From Cyanobacteria bacterium FACHB-63 (GTDB lineage Bacteria > Cyanobacteriota > Cyanobacteriia > Leptolyngbyales > Leptolyngbyaceae): DNA of 64,000 bases. The position numbers and the translations under genes are program-made. Below the pieces are notes generated by a model. That model made no database searches. It was not told the DNA's origin and saw only the letters and a program-made list of their open reading frames with translations. Positions 29,212 through 39,313 of this stretch are shown piece by piece. Positions within the stretch are counted from its first letter, which is position 1. Every line of letters starts with the position of its first letter. Location: the NCBI GenBank assembly GCA_014695255.1, contig JACJNX010000034.1, positions 81,753-145,752 of the forward strand, given 5' to 3'.

Positions 29212-30651
29212 TTATGCGCCCCCGCCAAAAACTTCGATATTTGCAAACACTGCGATCGGTGAACCATGTCCGACTGTAATCGCTTGATTCGGTTCGCCTT
29301 TACCGCACATTGGTGTGCCGTACATTTGCCAAGTGGAACGATCGCCCACGGCAATTAATCCGCCCCAAAATTGCGGCGTAATGCTGCGATAGTTAGGATT
29401 GCGTAGAGTTGCGGTGAGTTTGCCGTTTTCGATGCGTTTAGCGTATTCGCAACTGAACTGGAATTTGTGGCGCTGATCGTCGATCGACCAAGAGCGATTC
29501 GATTCCATGTAAATGCCGCGATCGATCCCTGCAATGATTTCCTCAAAGCTTTGATCACCAGGTTCAAGATTGAGATTTGCCATGCGGTCGATCGGCGGAC
29601 GATTCCAGGATGAAGCCCGCGCACAAGCCACTCCTTTTACACCAGTTCTAGCTTGACTTTCGAGGCTACCCACTCCGCGCTGTAAAACGCCTTCTTTGAT
29701 CAAATGTTCACGGCTTGCAGGTGCGCCAGTGTCATCAAAACTGTAGCTAGCAAATTCTCCAGAAACCGTCGGATCAAAGGTAATGTTCATCAACGGAGAG
29801 CCATACACCAAGTTTCCGAAGTCTTGGAGTTTGACAAAGCTACCGCCTGCATAGTTACGCTCATCGCCCAAAATGCGATCGAGTTCCAATGGATGCCCGA
29901 CACTTTCATGAATTTGCAGTAGCATTTGATCCGGTGCGAGAACCAGCGTCGTGGTTTCATTCGGACACTCTTCAGCTGTCAGCAGCTCGATCGCTTGTGT
30001 CCCAATCTGCTGCACTCGTGCCCACAGATCCGGAGTAATGAAGTATTCCAAGCCACCCTGATAACAGCTTGCTAGCCAACCATTGTTCGATCGACGCTGA
30101 ACGATCGCGCCTTCTTGAGCGGTTGCCGAATAGTCAGTTCCGATGCGAAAGAAATGCTGATACACTTCTGAACCGTTTGTGCTGACAAACCAGGTTTCTG
30201 TCTCAGTCGTGAGTGCGGTGGCACTGGTTTGCACAATTTGATCAGAAACCTTGAGTTCGCGGGTGATCTTAATCAGGATGTCATTGATTTCACCAGGGCT
30301 AAGCGCATCAAACGGCTTCACCAACGGAGAAACATACTGCCCGACCACTTTCGGACGCGCCGAAATCGGGGTCGAGTAAATGTTCCATTCTGAAGCAGCG
30401 ATCGCTTGACGATATGCCTTTTGTGCTGCGGCTTGAATTCCTGCAAGCGTGATCAAATTGGTTGCGGCATACCCGATCTGACCGTTCACCAACACTTCGA
30501 CCATCACGCCCTGAGTCAGCGATGAGCCGTTCGTTTCGGGAATGCCATCACGAACCGATCGCGTGGTGGATGCTTCCTTGGTTGCCCTAAGTCCCACCCA
30601 ATCGGCGGGGACATCGATCGCATTGAGAAAATGAGAAAGTTCAGAAATCAT
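29212..30651 (-). CDS. TldD-type metallopeptidase subunit
   Basis: 479 residues. Carries the HExxxH metal motif in LQIHESVGHPLELDR (about residues 243-257), the mark of the catalytic TldD subunit. Further family patterns are the FDDTGAPASREHLIKEGVL segment and the Cys/Gly-rich C-terminus with GTPMCGKGEPNQAITVGHGS, which holds other active-site elements. It is the first gene of a tightly packed unit with the TldE-like partner (2-bp gap) and a membrane protein (2-bp gap). Soluble, no signal peptide. Confidence 0.9.
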   Translation of the reverse strand: MISELSHFLNAIDVPADWVGLRATKEASTTRSVRDGIPETNGSSLTQGVMVEVLVNGQIGYAATNLITLAGIQAAAQKAYRQAIAASEWNIYSTPISARPKVVGQYVSPLVKPFDALSPGEINDILIKITRELKVSDQIVQTSATALTTETETWFVSTNGSEVYQHFFRIGTDYSATAQEGAIVQRRSNNGWLASCYQGGLEYFITPDLWARVQQIGTQAIELLTAEECPNETTTLVLAPDQMLLQIHESVGHPLELDRILGDERNYAGGSFVKLQDFGNLVYGSPLMNITFDPTVSGEFASYSFDDTGAPASREHLIKEGVLQRGVGSLESQARTGVKGVACARASSWNRPPIDRMANLNLEPGDQSFEEIIAGIDRGIYMESNRSWSIDDQRHKFQFSCEYAKRIENGKLTATLRNPNYRSITPQFWGGLIAVGDRSTWQMYGTPMCGKGEPNQAITVGHGSPIAVFANIEVFGGGA

Positions 30652-30742
30652 GGGGCTTGGGATTAAGTGAGAATAGTTGATCTCAATCTCCGATGAAAAA
30701 CTTGCTATCAGAGATTAGTCATTATAGTGCGGTACTTCTAGT

Positions 30743-32164
30743 CTAGCGATGCCAAATCGTTTCACCGCCCGGTTTATCGATTAGGGTGATGCCTTGGGCT
30801 TGAAGCTCGTTGCGAATGCGATCGGCTTCGGCATAGTTTTTCGCCTTTTTCGCGGCTTTGCGTTCTTCAACTAGAGCGCCGATCGCGGCATCGGATAATC
30901 CCACCACTGTTTCTTCGGGTTGCGCTTCGAGTCCCAAAACTTTCGCCAACTCGATCAGCGTTTTCCACTGGGCAAGAAGAGTTTTAGGTTCCGCTTCGGT
31001 TTTACCTTCGTGTACGAGAATGTTGCCTTCGCGCTGTAATTCTTTAGCAATTGGGAATAGAGCCGCTAATGCACCGGACGTATTGAAATCATCATCCATT
31101 GCGGCTTGAAACTCTTGCGTGGTTGAGGAAGTTCGATCGAGTTCTCCATCAGAAGTTGAATCGAGCTTAAATCCAAATAGCAATCCCTCTTTTAAGGTAT
31201 TCCAGCCGTTTTCAGCAGCAGTTAGAGCCTCATCGGTAAAATCGATCGGCTTTCGATAGCCTGCTTGCAAGACAAACAAGCGAACCACCATCGGATCAAC
31301 GCCTTTTTTGTCCAGCAAATCCCGAATTGTAGTGAAATTACCCAGCGACTTCGACATTTTCTCGCCGCCGACATTCACCATGCCGTTATGCAACCAGTAA
31401 TTAGCAAGCGATCGACCCGTAACCACTTCCGACTGAGCAATCTCATTTTCGTGGTGTGGAAAAATCAGATCCGCGCCGCCGACATGGATATCGATCGACT
31501 CTCCCAAAAATTCCCGCACCATTGCCGAGCATTCGATATGCCAACCCGGACGACCTTTACCCCAAGGAGAATCCCACGCAGGCTCACCAGGTTTCGCCCC
31601 CTTCCACAAAGCAAAATCGAACGGATAGCGTTTTTTCGGCTCTTCGTCATCGACGCGCCCACTTGCACCCGCCTGCATCTCTTCTAGCTTGCGCCCCGAA
31701 AGCTTGCCGTACTCTTTATCTCGCTGAACGGCATAATAAACATCGCCCTCTGCCGCATACGCAAATTCTTTCTCTTCCAATTCGCGAATCAGGCGCTTAA
31801 TGCCGTCGAGCGTTTCGGTAGCGCGGGGATAAGCATCAGCATCGAGAATATTCAATCGCCGCATATCCTCGAAATACGTTTGAATATTGCGTTCTGCCAC
31901 GGCTTCCATCGAGGAACCTTCTTCCCGCGCTCGTCTGAGAATCTTGTCATCAATATCGGTAAAATTCTGCACGTAGCGCACTTGATAGCCGCGCCAGATC
32001 AAATACCGCCGCACCGTATCCCAGACAATGTACGATCGCGCATGACCCAAATGGCAATCGTCATACACCGTAACTCCGCAGCAATACATCTTTACCTGAT
32101 CGGGATCGATCGGCTCAAACGGCTCCTTCCGGCGAGTTAGGGTGTTATAGACGACTAAAGCCAT
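30743..32164 (-). CDS. cysS: Cysteinyl-tRNA synthetase
   Basis: Class I aminoacyl-tRNA synthetase charging tRNA-Cys. 473 residues from ATG 32164; a GTG at 32179 would add five. The HIGH motif appears as HLGH in [11 protein letters not shown] (about 36-46). The zinc-binding Cys/His set includes the CCGVTVYD Cys and the WHIECSAM Cys plus His/Glu residues in [16 protein letters not shown] is present in [10 protein letters not shown] (about 266-275). The C-terminal helical domain is complete. Single-gene unit. Confidence 0.96.
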   Translation of the reverse strand: MALVVYNTLTRRKEPFEPIDPDQVKMYCCGVTVYDDCHLGHARSYIVWDTVRRYLIWRGYQVRYVQNFTDIDDKILRRAREEGSSMEAVAERNIQTYFEDMRRLNILDADAYPRATETLDGIKRLIRELEEKEFAYAAEGDVYYAVQRDKEYGKLSGRKLEEMQAGASGRVDDEEPKKRYPFDFALWKGAKPGEPAWDSPWGKGRPGWHIECSAMVREFLGESIDIHVGGADLIFPHHENEIAQSEVVTGRSLANYWLHNGMVNVGGEKMSKSLGNFTTIRDLLDKKGVDPMVVRLFVLQAGYRKPIDFTDEALTAAENGWNTLKEGLLFGFKLDSTSDGELDRTSSTTQEFQAAMDDDFNTSGALAALFPIAKELQREGNILVHEGKTEAEPKTLLAQWKTLIELAKVLGLEAQPEETVVGLSDAAIGALVEERKAAKKAKNYAEADRIRNELQAQGITLIDKPGGETIWHR

Positions 32165-32255
32165 GAAATTCTTAAACACAATAAAGACTGATAGCCCATC
32201 TTAATCGATTCTGATCGGCAATAATGGGGGAAAAGATATTTGATGCGATCGTGCT

Positions 32256-33494
32256 ATGCAATCAGTCAGCACTCAGTCTGAGTCCACAATGGATATGCCC
32301 AAAACTGGGCTTCCGGTTACGATTATCACAGGGTTCTTGGGTAGCGGTAAAACCACGCTGCTGAACCACATTCTGACGAATCAACAGGGCTTGAAAACTG
32401 CCGTGTTGGTGAACGAGTTCGGTGAAATTGGTATCGATAACGAACTGATTATCCAGACCGATGAAGATAAGAATATGGTGGAACTCAGCAACGGCTGTAT
32501 CTGTTGCACCATCAATAACGACCTGGTAGATGCGGTCTACAAGGTCTTAGAACGCCAAGATCAGATCGATTATCTCGTCGTCGAAACGACTGGACTTGCC
32601 GATCCGCTCCCGGTGGCGCTCACCTTTCTGGGAACGGAACTGCGGGATCTGACTCGGTTGGATTCGATTATTACGGTGGTCGATTCGGAAAACTTCAGTC
32701 TGGATCTGTTCAACAGTGAAGCCGCTTACAGCCAAATTGCTTATGGCGATATTATTTTGCTGAACAAAACAGATCTCGTAGACGAAGCCAATGTAGATGC
32801 GCTTGAAGTTCGGATTCGGGATATCAAAGACGGTGCAAGAATTCTTCGCACGGTGAAAGGACAAGTTCCGTTAGCGGCTTTGCTGAGTGTGGGATTGTTT
32901 GAATCAGACAAATATTTTGATTCAGGATCTGAATCGGATGATCACGATCGCGACGCTCATGATCAGTCCCACAATCACGCTGATCAGTTCCACAACCACG
33001 CTGATCAGTTCCACAACCACGCTGATCAGTTCCACAACCACGCTGATCAGTCCCACAACCACGCTGATCAAGCTCACAACCACGCTGATCATCACGATCA
33101 TTCTGACTGCGATCATGATCATGGTCATTGCGCGCACGATCACGATCATCATCATCACCACTCGAATCACTTAGAGAATGATGGCTTCACTTCCGTTTCA
33201 TTCGAGAGTGATAAGCCGTTCAGTATTCGGAAGTTCCAGCATTTTCTCGACAATCAGCTTCCAACGAATGTGTTCCGCGCCAAGGGCATTCTCTGGTTTG
33301 ATGAAAGTCCGAAGCGGCACATTTTCCACTTGAGCGGCAAACGCTTCTCGCTCGATGACGATGAATGGAAGAGCACTCCAAAGAATCAACTCGTGCTAAT
33401 CGGACAGAATCTAGATCATGAGGAATTACGATCGCAAGTCGAAGCCTGTCTCTGTCCGTCCTCCCAAAACAAAGGCAAAGGTTTCGGACGATGA
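32256..33494 (+). CDS. CobW/COG0523-family GTPase with histidine-repeat linker
   Basis: Metal-chaperone GTPase of 412 residues. P-loop GFLGSGKTT at 26-34, CxCC metal site GCICCT at 80-85 and LLNKTDL as base-recognition motif, then a CobW C-terminal domain (about 310-405). Between the domains is a His/Asp-rich linker (about 225-305) made of six heptads of the form HNHADQx, followed by runs of His and Asp. These would bind zinc, nickel or cobalt. Proteins of this family insert or deliver metals, often under zinc limitation. Upstream ATG (32256) or the Met at codon 11 or 13 may be the start. Confidence 0.9.
   Translation: MQSVSTQSESTMDMPKTGLPVTIITGFLGSGKTTLLNHILTNQQGLKTAVLVNEFGEIGIDNELIIQTDEDKNMVELSNGCICCTINNDLVDAVYKVLERQDQIDYLVVETTGLADPLPVALTFLGTELRDLTRLDSIITVVDSENFSLDLFNSEAAYSQIAYGDIILLNKTDLVDEANVDALEVRIRDIKDGARILRTVKGQVPLAALLSVGLFESDKYFDSGSESDDHDRDAHDQSHNHADQFHNHADQFHNHADQFHNHADQSHNHADQAHNHADHHDHSDCDHDHGHCAHDHDHHHHHSNHLENDGFTSVSFESDKPFSIRKFQHFLDNQLPTNVFRAKGILWFDESPKRHIFHLSGKRFSLDDDEWKSTPKNQLVLIGQNLDHEELRSQVEACLCPSSQNKGKGFGR
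32970..33095 (+). repeat. Six 21-bp tandem repeats encoding His-rich heptads
   Basis: Units of 21 bp start at 32970, 32991, 33012, 33033, 33054 and 33075 with the core CACAACCACGCTGATCA, nearly identical in DNA and in frame. Each encodes HNHADQ plus one variable residue. Copy number is likely to vary between strains by slippage or recombination. Confidence 0.95.
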
Positions 33495-33501
33495 AAGTGT
33501 C

Positions 33502-33529
33502 GTAAAGACGCGATTAATCGCGTCTTTAC
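33502..33529. repeat. Dispersed perfect palindrome, copy 2
   Basis: 28-bp palindrome with half-site GTAAAGACGCGATT. Relative to copies 1 and 3 it has G to A in the left arm and the matching C to T in the right arm, so pairing is kept. It starts 8 bp after the CobW-family stop. Confidence 0.9.
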
Positions 33530-33590
33530 CCGGACGATAAGGGCAGTCTAAGGCATACCGGATAAAATCCTTCTCCCGCCTTAACTGCTA

Positions 33591-33875
33591 ATGTTTTCTA
33601 AACAAATTCTCGTTTGCCAGTACCAAAGCTGTCTTGCTCAAGGATCAGCCGAGGTGCTGGCAGCTTTTTTAGACTGTTCGATTTCTGAGGTGTCGATCGT
33701 TCCCAGTGAATGCCAAGGACAATGCAATCTCGGTGCAACCGTGAGAGTTTTACCCGATGAAGTCTGGTATTGTCGAGTGAAACCCAGCGATGTCAGTGCG
33801 ATCGCGGAATCTCATCTGCAAAACGGTCAACCTGTCGATCACTTACTTCATCCCCGCTTTCATCGGTCTTACTAA
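33591..33875 (+). CDS. Thioredoxin-like [2Fe-2S] ferredoxin domain protein
   Basis: 94 residues, the thioredoxin-fold ferredoxin type. Four cysteines suited to one [2Fe-2S] cluster are seen: C9 and C14 (LVCQYQSC) and C41 and C45 (ECQGQCNLG). It is an electron carrier or cluster-binding partner of unknown redox partner. The next gene, dtd, starts 5 bp after this stop, so the two are likely co-transcribed. Confidence 0.85.
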   Translation: MFSKQILVCQYQSCLAQGSAEVLAAFLDCSISEVSIVPSECQGQCNLGATVRVLPDEVWYCRVKPSDVSAIAESHLQNGQPVDHLLHPRFHRSY

Positions 33876-33879
33876 GTTT

Positions 33880-34314
33880 ATGCGTGTTGTTCTCCAGCGA
33901 GTTCTATCTTCTCAAGTGGTTGTGGATGGAGAAGTGATTGGGAAAATCGATAGTGGTCTAAATCTCCTAGTCGGAATTGCCGCAACGGATACCGAAGCCG
34001 AACTCGATTGGATGGCGCGGAAATGTTTAGAGTTGCGAGTGTTTTCCGAGGAAGGCAGATTTGATCAATCCGTTCAAGACATCAACGGCGAAATTTTAGT
34101 GGTTAGTCAATTCACGCTGTACGGGGATTGCCGCAAAGGACGGCGACCTTCGTTTGATCAAGCAGCAGCACCCGATCGAGCCGAACAACTCTACAATCAA
34201 TTTGTTGAGAAACTGCGATCGAGCGGCTTGAAAGTTGAAACCGGGAAATTCGGGGCGATGATGCAGGTGTCGATCGAGAACGATGGACCTGTAACACTGC
34301 TCTTAGAGCGGTAA
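33880..34314 (+). CDS. dtd: D-aminoacyl-tRNA deacylase
   Basis: Removes D-amino acids (and glycine) wrongly loaded onto tRNA. 144 residues from ATG 33880 ([19 protein letters not shown]), the normal length; an upstream in-frame start would overlap the ferredoxin gene and is rejected. Signature [17 protein letters not shown] (about 77-93) holds the active-site Ser-Gln and Thr, and the C-terminal cross-subunit Gly-Pro motif is in [11 protein letters not shown]. Confidence 0.95.
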   Translation: MRVVLQRVLSSQVVVDGEVIGKIDSGLNLLVGIAATDTEAELDWMARKCLELRVFSEEGRFDQSVQDINGEILVVSQFTLYGDCRKGRRPSFDQAAAPDRAEQLYNQFVEKLRSSGLKVETGKFGAMMQVSIENDGPVTLLLER

Positions 34315-34353
34315 TCATTTGCGCGATCGCCCAACACGACGATCGCACCTTTC

Positions 34354-35526
34354 CTACACCTCAACCAACTGACTCGCAGACACTACCGTTTGTCGCGCCC
34401 ATTCATCCGCCGCCAGAATTTCTTCAAGGGTTGGCGTTGAACGATTTTGAGTTGTGTAACGATCGCACGTTTCCTCAATCAATCGCGGAATATCCAAGAA
34501 CCGAATTTTTTCTTCTAAAAATAGCGCCACCGCTTGTTCATTCGCCGCATTCAATACCGCAGGCATACAGCCTCCTGCTCGACCCGCCGCATACGCCAAC
34601 GCCATGCAAGGATATTTCGCATGATCCGGCTCTCGGAAGGTTAGCGTGCCTAACTTCACCAGATCCAGCCGTTCCCAACTCGTTGGAATGCGATCGGGGT
34701 AGGACAACGAATACAGCAACGGCAATCGCATATCCGCCCATCCCAACTGTGCCAGCACTGAGGTATCTTGCAGTTCAATCAGCGAGTGAATAATGCTCTG
34801 AGGATGAATCACAATTTCAATATCGTCATAATCAACCCCAAATAAATAATGCGCTTCGATCACTTCTAAGCCTTTGTTCATCAGCGTGGCGGAATCGATC
34901 GTAATCTTCCGCCCCATCGACCAGTTGGGATGTTTCAACGCATCTGCAACCGTTACCGATGCCAGCTTTTCAACAGGTAGATCGCGGAACGAACCACCCG
35001 AAGCCGTTAAAATAATTTTCTTCAATCCGCCTTCTGGAACACCCTGCAAACACTGGAAGATTGCAGAATGTTCCGAATCCGCAGGGAGCATTTTTACGCC
35101 ATGTTTTTGAATCAGGGGTAGCACCACAGGCGCACCCGCAATAATTGTTTCTTTGTTTGCTAAAGCAATATTCTTTCCTGCCTCGATCGCTGCCAATGTC
35201 GGGAGCAATCCGGCGCAGCCCACAATTCCACTCACAACCGACTCTGCATCGCCGTAGCGTGCAACTTCGACGACTCCTGCTTCACCGGAGAGAATGATCG
35301 GCTGCGGGTCGAGATCGGCGATCGCGTCCTTTAATTCTGCTAACTTACTCTCGTCACAAATAGCGACGATTTCAGGGCGAAACGTGCGAATCTGCTGCGC
35401 GAATAATGCCACATTGCGTCCGGCTGCCATCCCGACAATGCGAAACTGATCCGGATGCTCGGACACAATATCCAGCGTTTGTGTCCCGATCGATCCAGTT
35501 GAACCAAGAAGGGTGATTGCTTTCAC
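34354..35526 (-). CDS. dxr: 1-deoxy-D-xylulose 5-phosphate reductoisomerase
   Basis: Second enzyme of the MEP isoprenoid pathway, using NADPH to form 2-C-methyl-D-erythritol 4-phosphate. 390 residues. N-terminal nucleotide fold with [14 protein letters not shown] at 8-21. The metal and substrate site shows in [12 protein letters not shown] (about 145-156), and the fosmidomycin-contact loop in [19 protein letters not shown] (about 203-221). The Met start at [10 protein letters not shown] is standard. It lies downstream of trpB on the same strand, separated by 48 bp. Confidence 0.97.
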   Translation of the reverse strand: MKAITLLGSTGSIGTQTLDIVSEHPDQFRIVGMAAGRNVALFAQQIRTFRPEIVAICDESKLAELKDAIADLDPQPIILSGEAGVVEVARYGDAESVVSGIVGCAGLLPTLAAIEAGKNIALANKETIIAGAPVVLPLIQKHGVKMLPADSEHSAIFQCLQGVPEGGLKKIILTASGGSFRDLPVEKLASVTVADALKHPNWSMGRKITIDSATLMNKGLEVIEAHYLFGVDYDDIEIVIHPQSIIHSLIELQDTSVLAQLGWADMRLPLLYSLSYPDRIPTSWERLDLVKLGTLTFREPDHAKYPCMALAYAAGRAGGCMPAVLNAANEQAVALFLEEKIRFLDIPRLIEETCDRYTTQNRSTPTLEEILAADEWARQTVVSASQLVEV

Positions 35527-35573
35527 GGGTTATTTGTTTGACACTTCACCCCATATCTTACGGGGAAGGGGGA

Positions 35574-36815
35574 TCAAGGATTGAGGATCTTTGAGACACT
35601 CAAGACATCTTTATCGCCGCGCCCGGAGCAGTTGATTACAATCCGAGGACTTCCAGATAGTTGAGGGCAGAGCGTATCGAGATAAGCGATCGCGTGTGAA
35701 GTCTCCAGTGCCGGAATGATTCCTTCTAGCTGCGAAAGCTTCTGGAATGCCGCTAAAGCTTGCTCATCGGTGACAGCGTAGTATTCTGCTCGTCCGACTT
35801 CCATCAGATAGCTATGTTCAGGACCCACACCGGGATAATCTAATCCCGCGCTCACCGAATGCGGCTCGATCACTTGTCCATCTTCATCCTGTAACAAGTA
35901 GCTCATTGCCCCATGAAGCACGCCGACGCGCCCTTTGGTTAAGGTTGCAGCGTGTTTATCGGTTTCGACTCCATGCCCTGCGGCTTCAACACCGATCATC
36001 CGAATGCTGGGTTCTTCAACAAACTCATGAAACAATCCCATTGCATTCGAGCCGCCACCCACGCAAGCGAGTAGAATATCTGGCAAGCCGCCCCATTTTT
36101 CCTGACATTGAGCGCGAGTTTCTTGCCCAATAATCGCGTGGAAATCGCGCACAATCATCGGATAGGGATGAGGCCCTGCGACTGATCCGAGAATGTAATG
36201 GGTTGTTTCTACATTCGTCACCCAATCCCGGATTGCTTCAGAGGTGGCATCTTTGAGCGTTCCGGTTCCGGCTGCAACGGGACGAACCTCTGCCCCCATC
36301 AAGCGCATTCTAAACACATTTAACGCTTGACGTTCCATATCGTGAACGCCCATGTAAACGACACACTTCAGCCCAAATCGAGCGCAGGCAGTTGCAGTTG
36401 CGACTCCATGCTGTCCGGCTCCGGTTTCCGCGATCACGCGCTGTTTGCCCATGCGTTTAGCGAGGAGGGCTTGAGCGATCGCATTGTTAATCTTGTGCGC
36501 TCCGGTATGATTCAAATCCTCGCGCTTGAGGTAAATCTGCGCGCCTGTGCCATCTGGTCTTGCGTAATGTTGGGTTAATCGCTCTGCAAAATAAAGCGGA
36601 CTCGGACGACCGACATAATCGCGCAGAAGCGACTGGAGTTCTGCTTGAAAGTTGGGATCTTGACTGTACTGTTTGTAAGCGGCTTCGAGTTCTGCCAGTG
36701 CAGGCATCAATGTTTCAGGCACATATTTCCCACCGAATTTGCCGAATCGACCCAGCGTATCGGGGCGGTTTTCAATTGAAACAGACTGATTAGGAGGAAG
36801 CGGAGTAATAGTCAC
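35574..36815 (-). CDS. trpB: Tryptophan synthase beta chain
   Basis: Condenses indole with serine to tryptophan; pyridoxal-phosphate enzyme. 413 residues. The PLP lysine is in [16 protein letters not shown] (about 103-118), the phosphate-binding glycine loop is [10 protein letters not shown] (about 249-258), and the substrate Glu is in [10 protein letters not shown] (about 127-136). No trpA is adjacent, which is common in cyanobacteria where the trp genes are dispersed. It is 48 bp upstream of dxr in the same direction. Confidence 0.97.
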   Translation of the reverse strand: MTITPLPPNQSVSIENRPDTLGRFGKFGGKYVPETLMPALAELEAAYKQYSQDPNFQAELQSLLRDYVGRPSPLYFAERLTQHYARPDGTGAQIYLKREDLNHTGAHKINNAIAQALLAKRMGKQRVIAETGAGQHGVATATACARFGLKCVVYMGVHDMERQALNVFRMRLMGAEVRPVAAGTGTLKDATSEAIRDWVTNVETTHYILGSVAGPHPYPMIVRDFHAIIGQETRAQCQEKWGGLPDILLACVGGGSNAMGLFHEFVEEPSIRMIGVEAAGHGVETDKHAATLTKGRVGVLHGAMSYLLQDEDGQVIEPHSVSAGLDYPGVGPEHSYLMEVGRAEYYAVTDEQALAAFQKLSQLEGIIPALETSHAIAYLDTLCPQLSGSPRIVINCSGRGDKDVLSVSKILNP

Positions 36816-36850
36816 GATCGCCCTTTCAAAAATTCAGAACATCTTTAATC

Positions 36851-37480
36851 TTAAGGCATCCATTCTAATCCGATGCCAAATCGGCTCTCTTTCTGAATCG
36901 GAGAATTGCGTTTCTGAAACTCCGTGGAGAGTCTGAGATTGTGTGTAAGGGCATAACTGATCGATAAAGTCGTCAATCCTGTTTGTTCTGGACTGAATGG
37001 AGCCACCCAGCTTTGAGTCAGGCTAATATCTGCACCGCCACCGCGAGAGAGAACAAATAAAGCTTTAATTCCTAAGTTTGCGCCGTCGATCGTTCGTCCC
37101 TGCACATCCAAATGCCGATATCCCACAAGCGGCGCGAGATTGACATAACTTCCAAGCGGGCGGACATAGTAATGCAGATCCGCACCCCAATTTGAGAATT
37201 GATAATTCGCGCTGGTGGTGACACGGGTGCGAACACTGCGTGGAGCGGAGCTACCGATTCGCAAATCTTCAATTCCAATATTTAATTCTGAAGCAGAATA
37301 GCCAATCCGTAATCTTGTGCGAAAACTCGGATCAGTTTTAATTTCTTCTGTCACATTTGGGACTTGCTTTTGCCAGCGCTGTAAGACTGGGCTGTTTTGA
37401 ATGACTTTCGGATCAAGGTCAAGTTCTGCTGCATGAGCGGGTGATCCAAGCAGCAAAACTCCCAAAATAAAGGCTCTCAT
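36851..37480 (-). CDS. Exported beta-rich protein, possible small outer-membrane barrel
   Basis: 209 residues. Signal peptide 1-17 (MRAFILGVLLLGSPAHA, cleavage after AHA). From about residue 55 alternating hydrophobic/polar strands suggest a small beta-barrel of perhaps eight to ten strands, and the C-terminus ends GIGLEWMP, near the aromatic end usual for outer-membrane barrels. I do not recognise a characterised family. It lies 35 bp downstream of the trpB start on the same strand, so the trpB promoter may sit within or upstream of it. Confidence 0.65.
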   Translation of the reverse strand: MRAFILGVLLLGSPAHAAELDLDPKVIQNSPVLQRWQKQVPNVTEEIKTDPSFRTRLRIGYSASELNIGIEDLRIGSSAPRSVRTRVTTSANYQFSNWGADLHYYVRPLGSYVNLAPLVGYRHLDVQGRTIDGANLGIKALFVLSRGGGADISLTQSWVAPFSPEQTGLTTLSISYALTHNLRLSTEFQKRNSPIQKESRFGIGLEWMP

Positions 37481-37561
37481 CTTAAACGCTCATGTCTAAC
37501 TTGCACACAATATCACTCGTGCAATGAAGATAGACCGTTAAGGTATGTTTCCATACCTAGA

Positions 37562-38269
37562 CTATTTTTCAAAAATAAAGATGTGCTGCTGAGGTAAACC
37601 GTTGCGCGTTTCAACATACCGAAGACCTGCAACCGTCATTTCTTGCCGCACTTGTTTCTGAGTCATTTTGTGTAGCGGCTTGATCAACACGAACGGATTT
37701 TCGCCCCGGTATTCGACTAAGGCTACTCGCCCGTGCGGTTTAAGCGATCGTACAATTCCCGCCATCATTTCACGCGGATATTCAAACTCGTGATACGCAT
37801 CGACCATTAAAGCTAGATCGACGCTATTCTCTGGCAGATTTGGATTTGTTTCACTGCCTAAAATTGGCTCAACACTCGGGATTTTCTTCTCATCTTTAAG
37901 GATGTTCAAAATCTCTAGCATTTCCGGTTGAACATCTACTGCATACACCTTGCCTTGTGGAATCCCAGCGGCAATTCGGAAGCTAAAATATCCGGTGCCG
38001 GCTCCAATATCTGCGACGACACTATCTGGTTTAAGATTCAGTGCGGCAATGACTTTTTTCGGTTGTTCTTCCGATTCGCGGCTCGATCGTTCTAACCATC
38101 CTGCGCCCTGATGCCCCATGATCTGAGCAATCTCGCGCCCCATGTAGATTTTGCCAATTCCATCTGGATCGTGATTTGTGCGAGTTTGATAAACCTCTAC
38201 ATCTGCCCACACCGGCAAACTTAAACACATCCAAATCGCCAAAATTACCCCTAGCCTTCTCCAAAGCAT
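37562..38269 (-). CDS. Signal-peptide-bearing class I SAM-dependent methyltransferase
   Basis: 235 residues from ATG 38269, chosen because AGAGGCG lies 4-10 bases upstream and the N-terminus MLWRRLGVILAIWMCLSLP plus VWA reads as a signal peptide. The body is a Rossmann methyltransferase with the SAM loop DIGAGTGYFSFRI (about 86-98) and acidic strand VYAVDVQPEML. Members with leader peptides exist in COG4798. A methyltransferase that is exported has no evident SAM source, so the site of action is uncertain. It is divergent from the M23 peptidase gene. Confidence 0.8.
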   Translation of the reverse strand: MLWRRLGVILAIWMCLSLPVWADVEVYQTRTNHDPDGIGKIYMGREIAQIMGHQGAGWLERSSRESEEQPKKVIAALNLKPDSVVADIGAGTGYFSFRIAAGIPQGKVYAVDVQPEMLEILNILKDEKKIPSVEPILGSETNPNLPENSVDLALMVDAYHEFEYPREMMAGIVRSLKPHGRVALVEYRGENPFVLIKPLHKMTQKQVRQEMTVAGLRYVETRNGLPQQHIFIFEK

Positions 38270-38296
38270 TTTTCGCCTCTCGATACAATTCCCGTC

Positions 38297-39205
38297 TTGC
38301 CAAACTGTAAACTGTTGGCAGTTTTGTATCAACTTAATGCCGTGTTCCTGACAAAGCGTTCCACTCTGTTCTCTCTGGTTATCGCACTATTGACCGCGCT
38401 GTCGATCGTCTTTCTCACCACTCCGTCCCGCGCGCTCCAAGCTCAAATTACGCCACGATCGCCCGCGCTTGGAGATACGATTTCCGTCATCACCCAATCT
38501 CAAACCGCTCCAACGATTAGCTTTAACGGTAAGACTTATCCATCCTTCGATCTCGGCAATAACCGTCACCGATCACTTCTGCCCACCACACCGCTCGATC
38601 GTCCCGGTCGCCTCTCGATTCAAATTTCTGCGGGAACGGAGACTCAAACAATTCCGATTACCTTGCGGAATCGATCGTTTCCGACTCAAAGCATCTGGCT
38701 CCCACCGGGAAAAGATGACGACGGCAGCGATGCTGAATTCGATCGCATTGATGCGTTTAAAGCAATTGTCTCCTCAGAAAAACTTTGGTCAGGTAAGTTT
38801 GCGCGTCCAAGTCAGGGTGGAGTGACTTCAGGGTATGGCATTCGTCGCTATTACAACGGAGTCTTTGCTAAAGATTACTATCATCGCGGGATTGACTATG
38901 CAGGCGGCTCTGGATCAGCGATCATCGCACCAGCAGCAGGTCGCGTCGTCTTAATTGGGCGAGAATCCGAAGGCTTTAAGGTGCATGGAAACTGCGTCGG
39001 ACTCGACCATGGTCAGGGAGTCGAAACAATCTACATTCACATGAGTCGAATTGATGTTCGAGAAGGAGATTTTGTCAGACCCGGACAGCGCATCGGTGCG
39101 ATCGGAGCCACTGGATCTGCGACTGGACCTCACCTGCATTGGGGCTTATTCGTGCATGGGGCAGCCGTCGATCCAACCCCTTGGCGCACGAATCCATTTG
39201 AATAA
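38297..39205 (+). CDS. M23-family metallopeptidase (LytM-type)
   Basis: 302 residues from ATG 38297; a GTG at 38342 gives a better signal peptide (FSLVIALLTALSIVFL then SRALQA). The catalytic LytM domain (about 170-295) has zinc ligands in YYHRGIDYAG (His and Asp) and the distal HLHWG motif, so it is catalytically complete. It should cleave peptidoglycan cross-bridges outside the membrane during cell growth or division. It is divergent from the methyltransferase gene. Confidence 0.9.
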   Translation: MPNCKLLAVLYQLNAVFLTKRSTLFSLVIALLTALSIVFLTTPSRALQAQITPRSPALGDTISVITQSQTAPTISFNGKTYPSFDLGNNRHRSLLPTTPLDRPGRLSIQISAGTETQTIPITLRNRSFPTQSIWLPPGKDDDGSDAEFDRIDAFKAIVSSEKLWSGKFARPSQGGVTSGYGIRRYYNGVFAKDYYHRGIDYAGGSGSAIIAPAAGRVVLIGRESEGFKVHGNCVGLDHGQGVETIYIHMSRIDVREGDFVRPGQRIGAIGATGSATGPHLHWGLFVHGAAVDPTPWRTNPFE

Positions 39206-39313
39206 GTTTCGCAAATCTACCTTGCGACGATCGGCACCTTCTCACTTTAGCCAGATAAGCGATCCCACGTCTCCCCGTTAAATTGAGCATGACCTCTACG
39301 GGAAATTTTTATT

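Noticed and set aside
32887..33174. Plus- and minus-strand Ile/Thr- and Val/Ile-rich frames over the CobW-family His repeats
   Set aside because: They arise from the 21-bp repeats read in other frames, with no start context, and the CobW-family frame explains the region.
33790..33879. Longer start for dtd overlapping the ferredoxin gene
   Set aside because: The additional 30 residues are not part of the family, and the ATG at 33880 gives the standard 144-residue protein.
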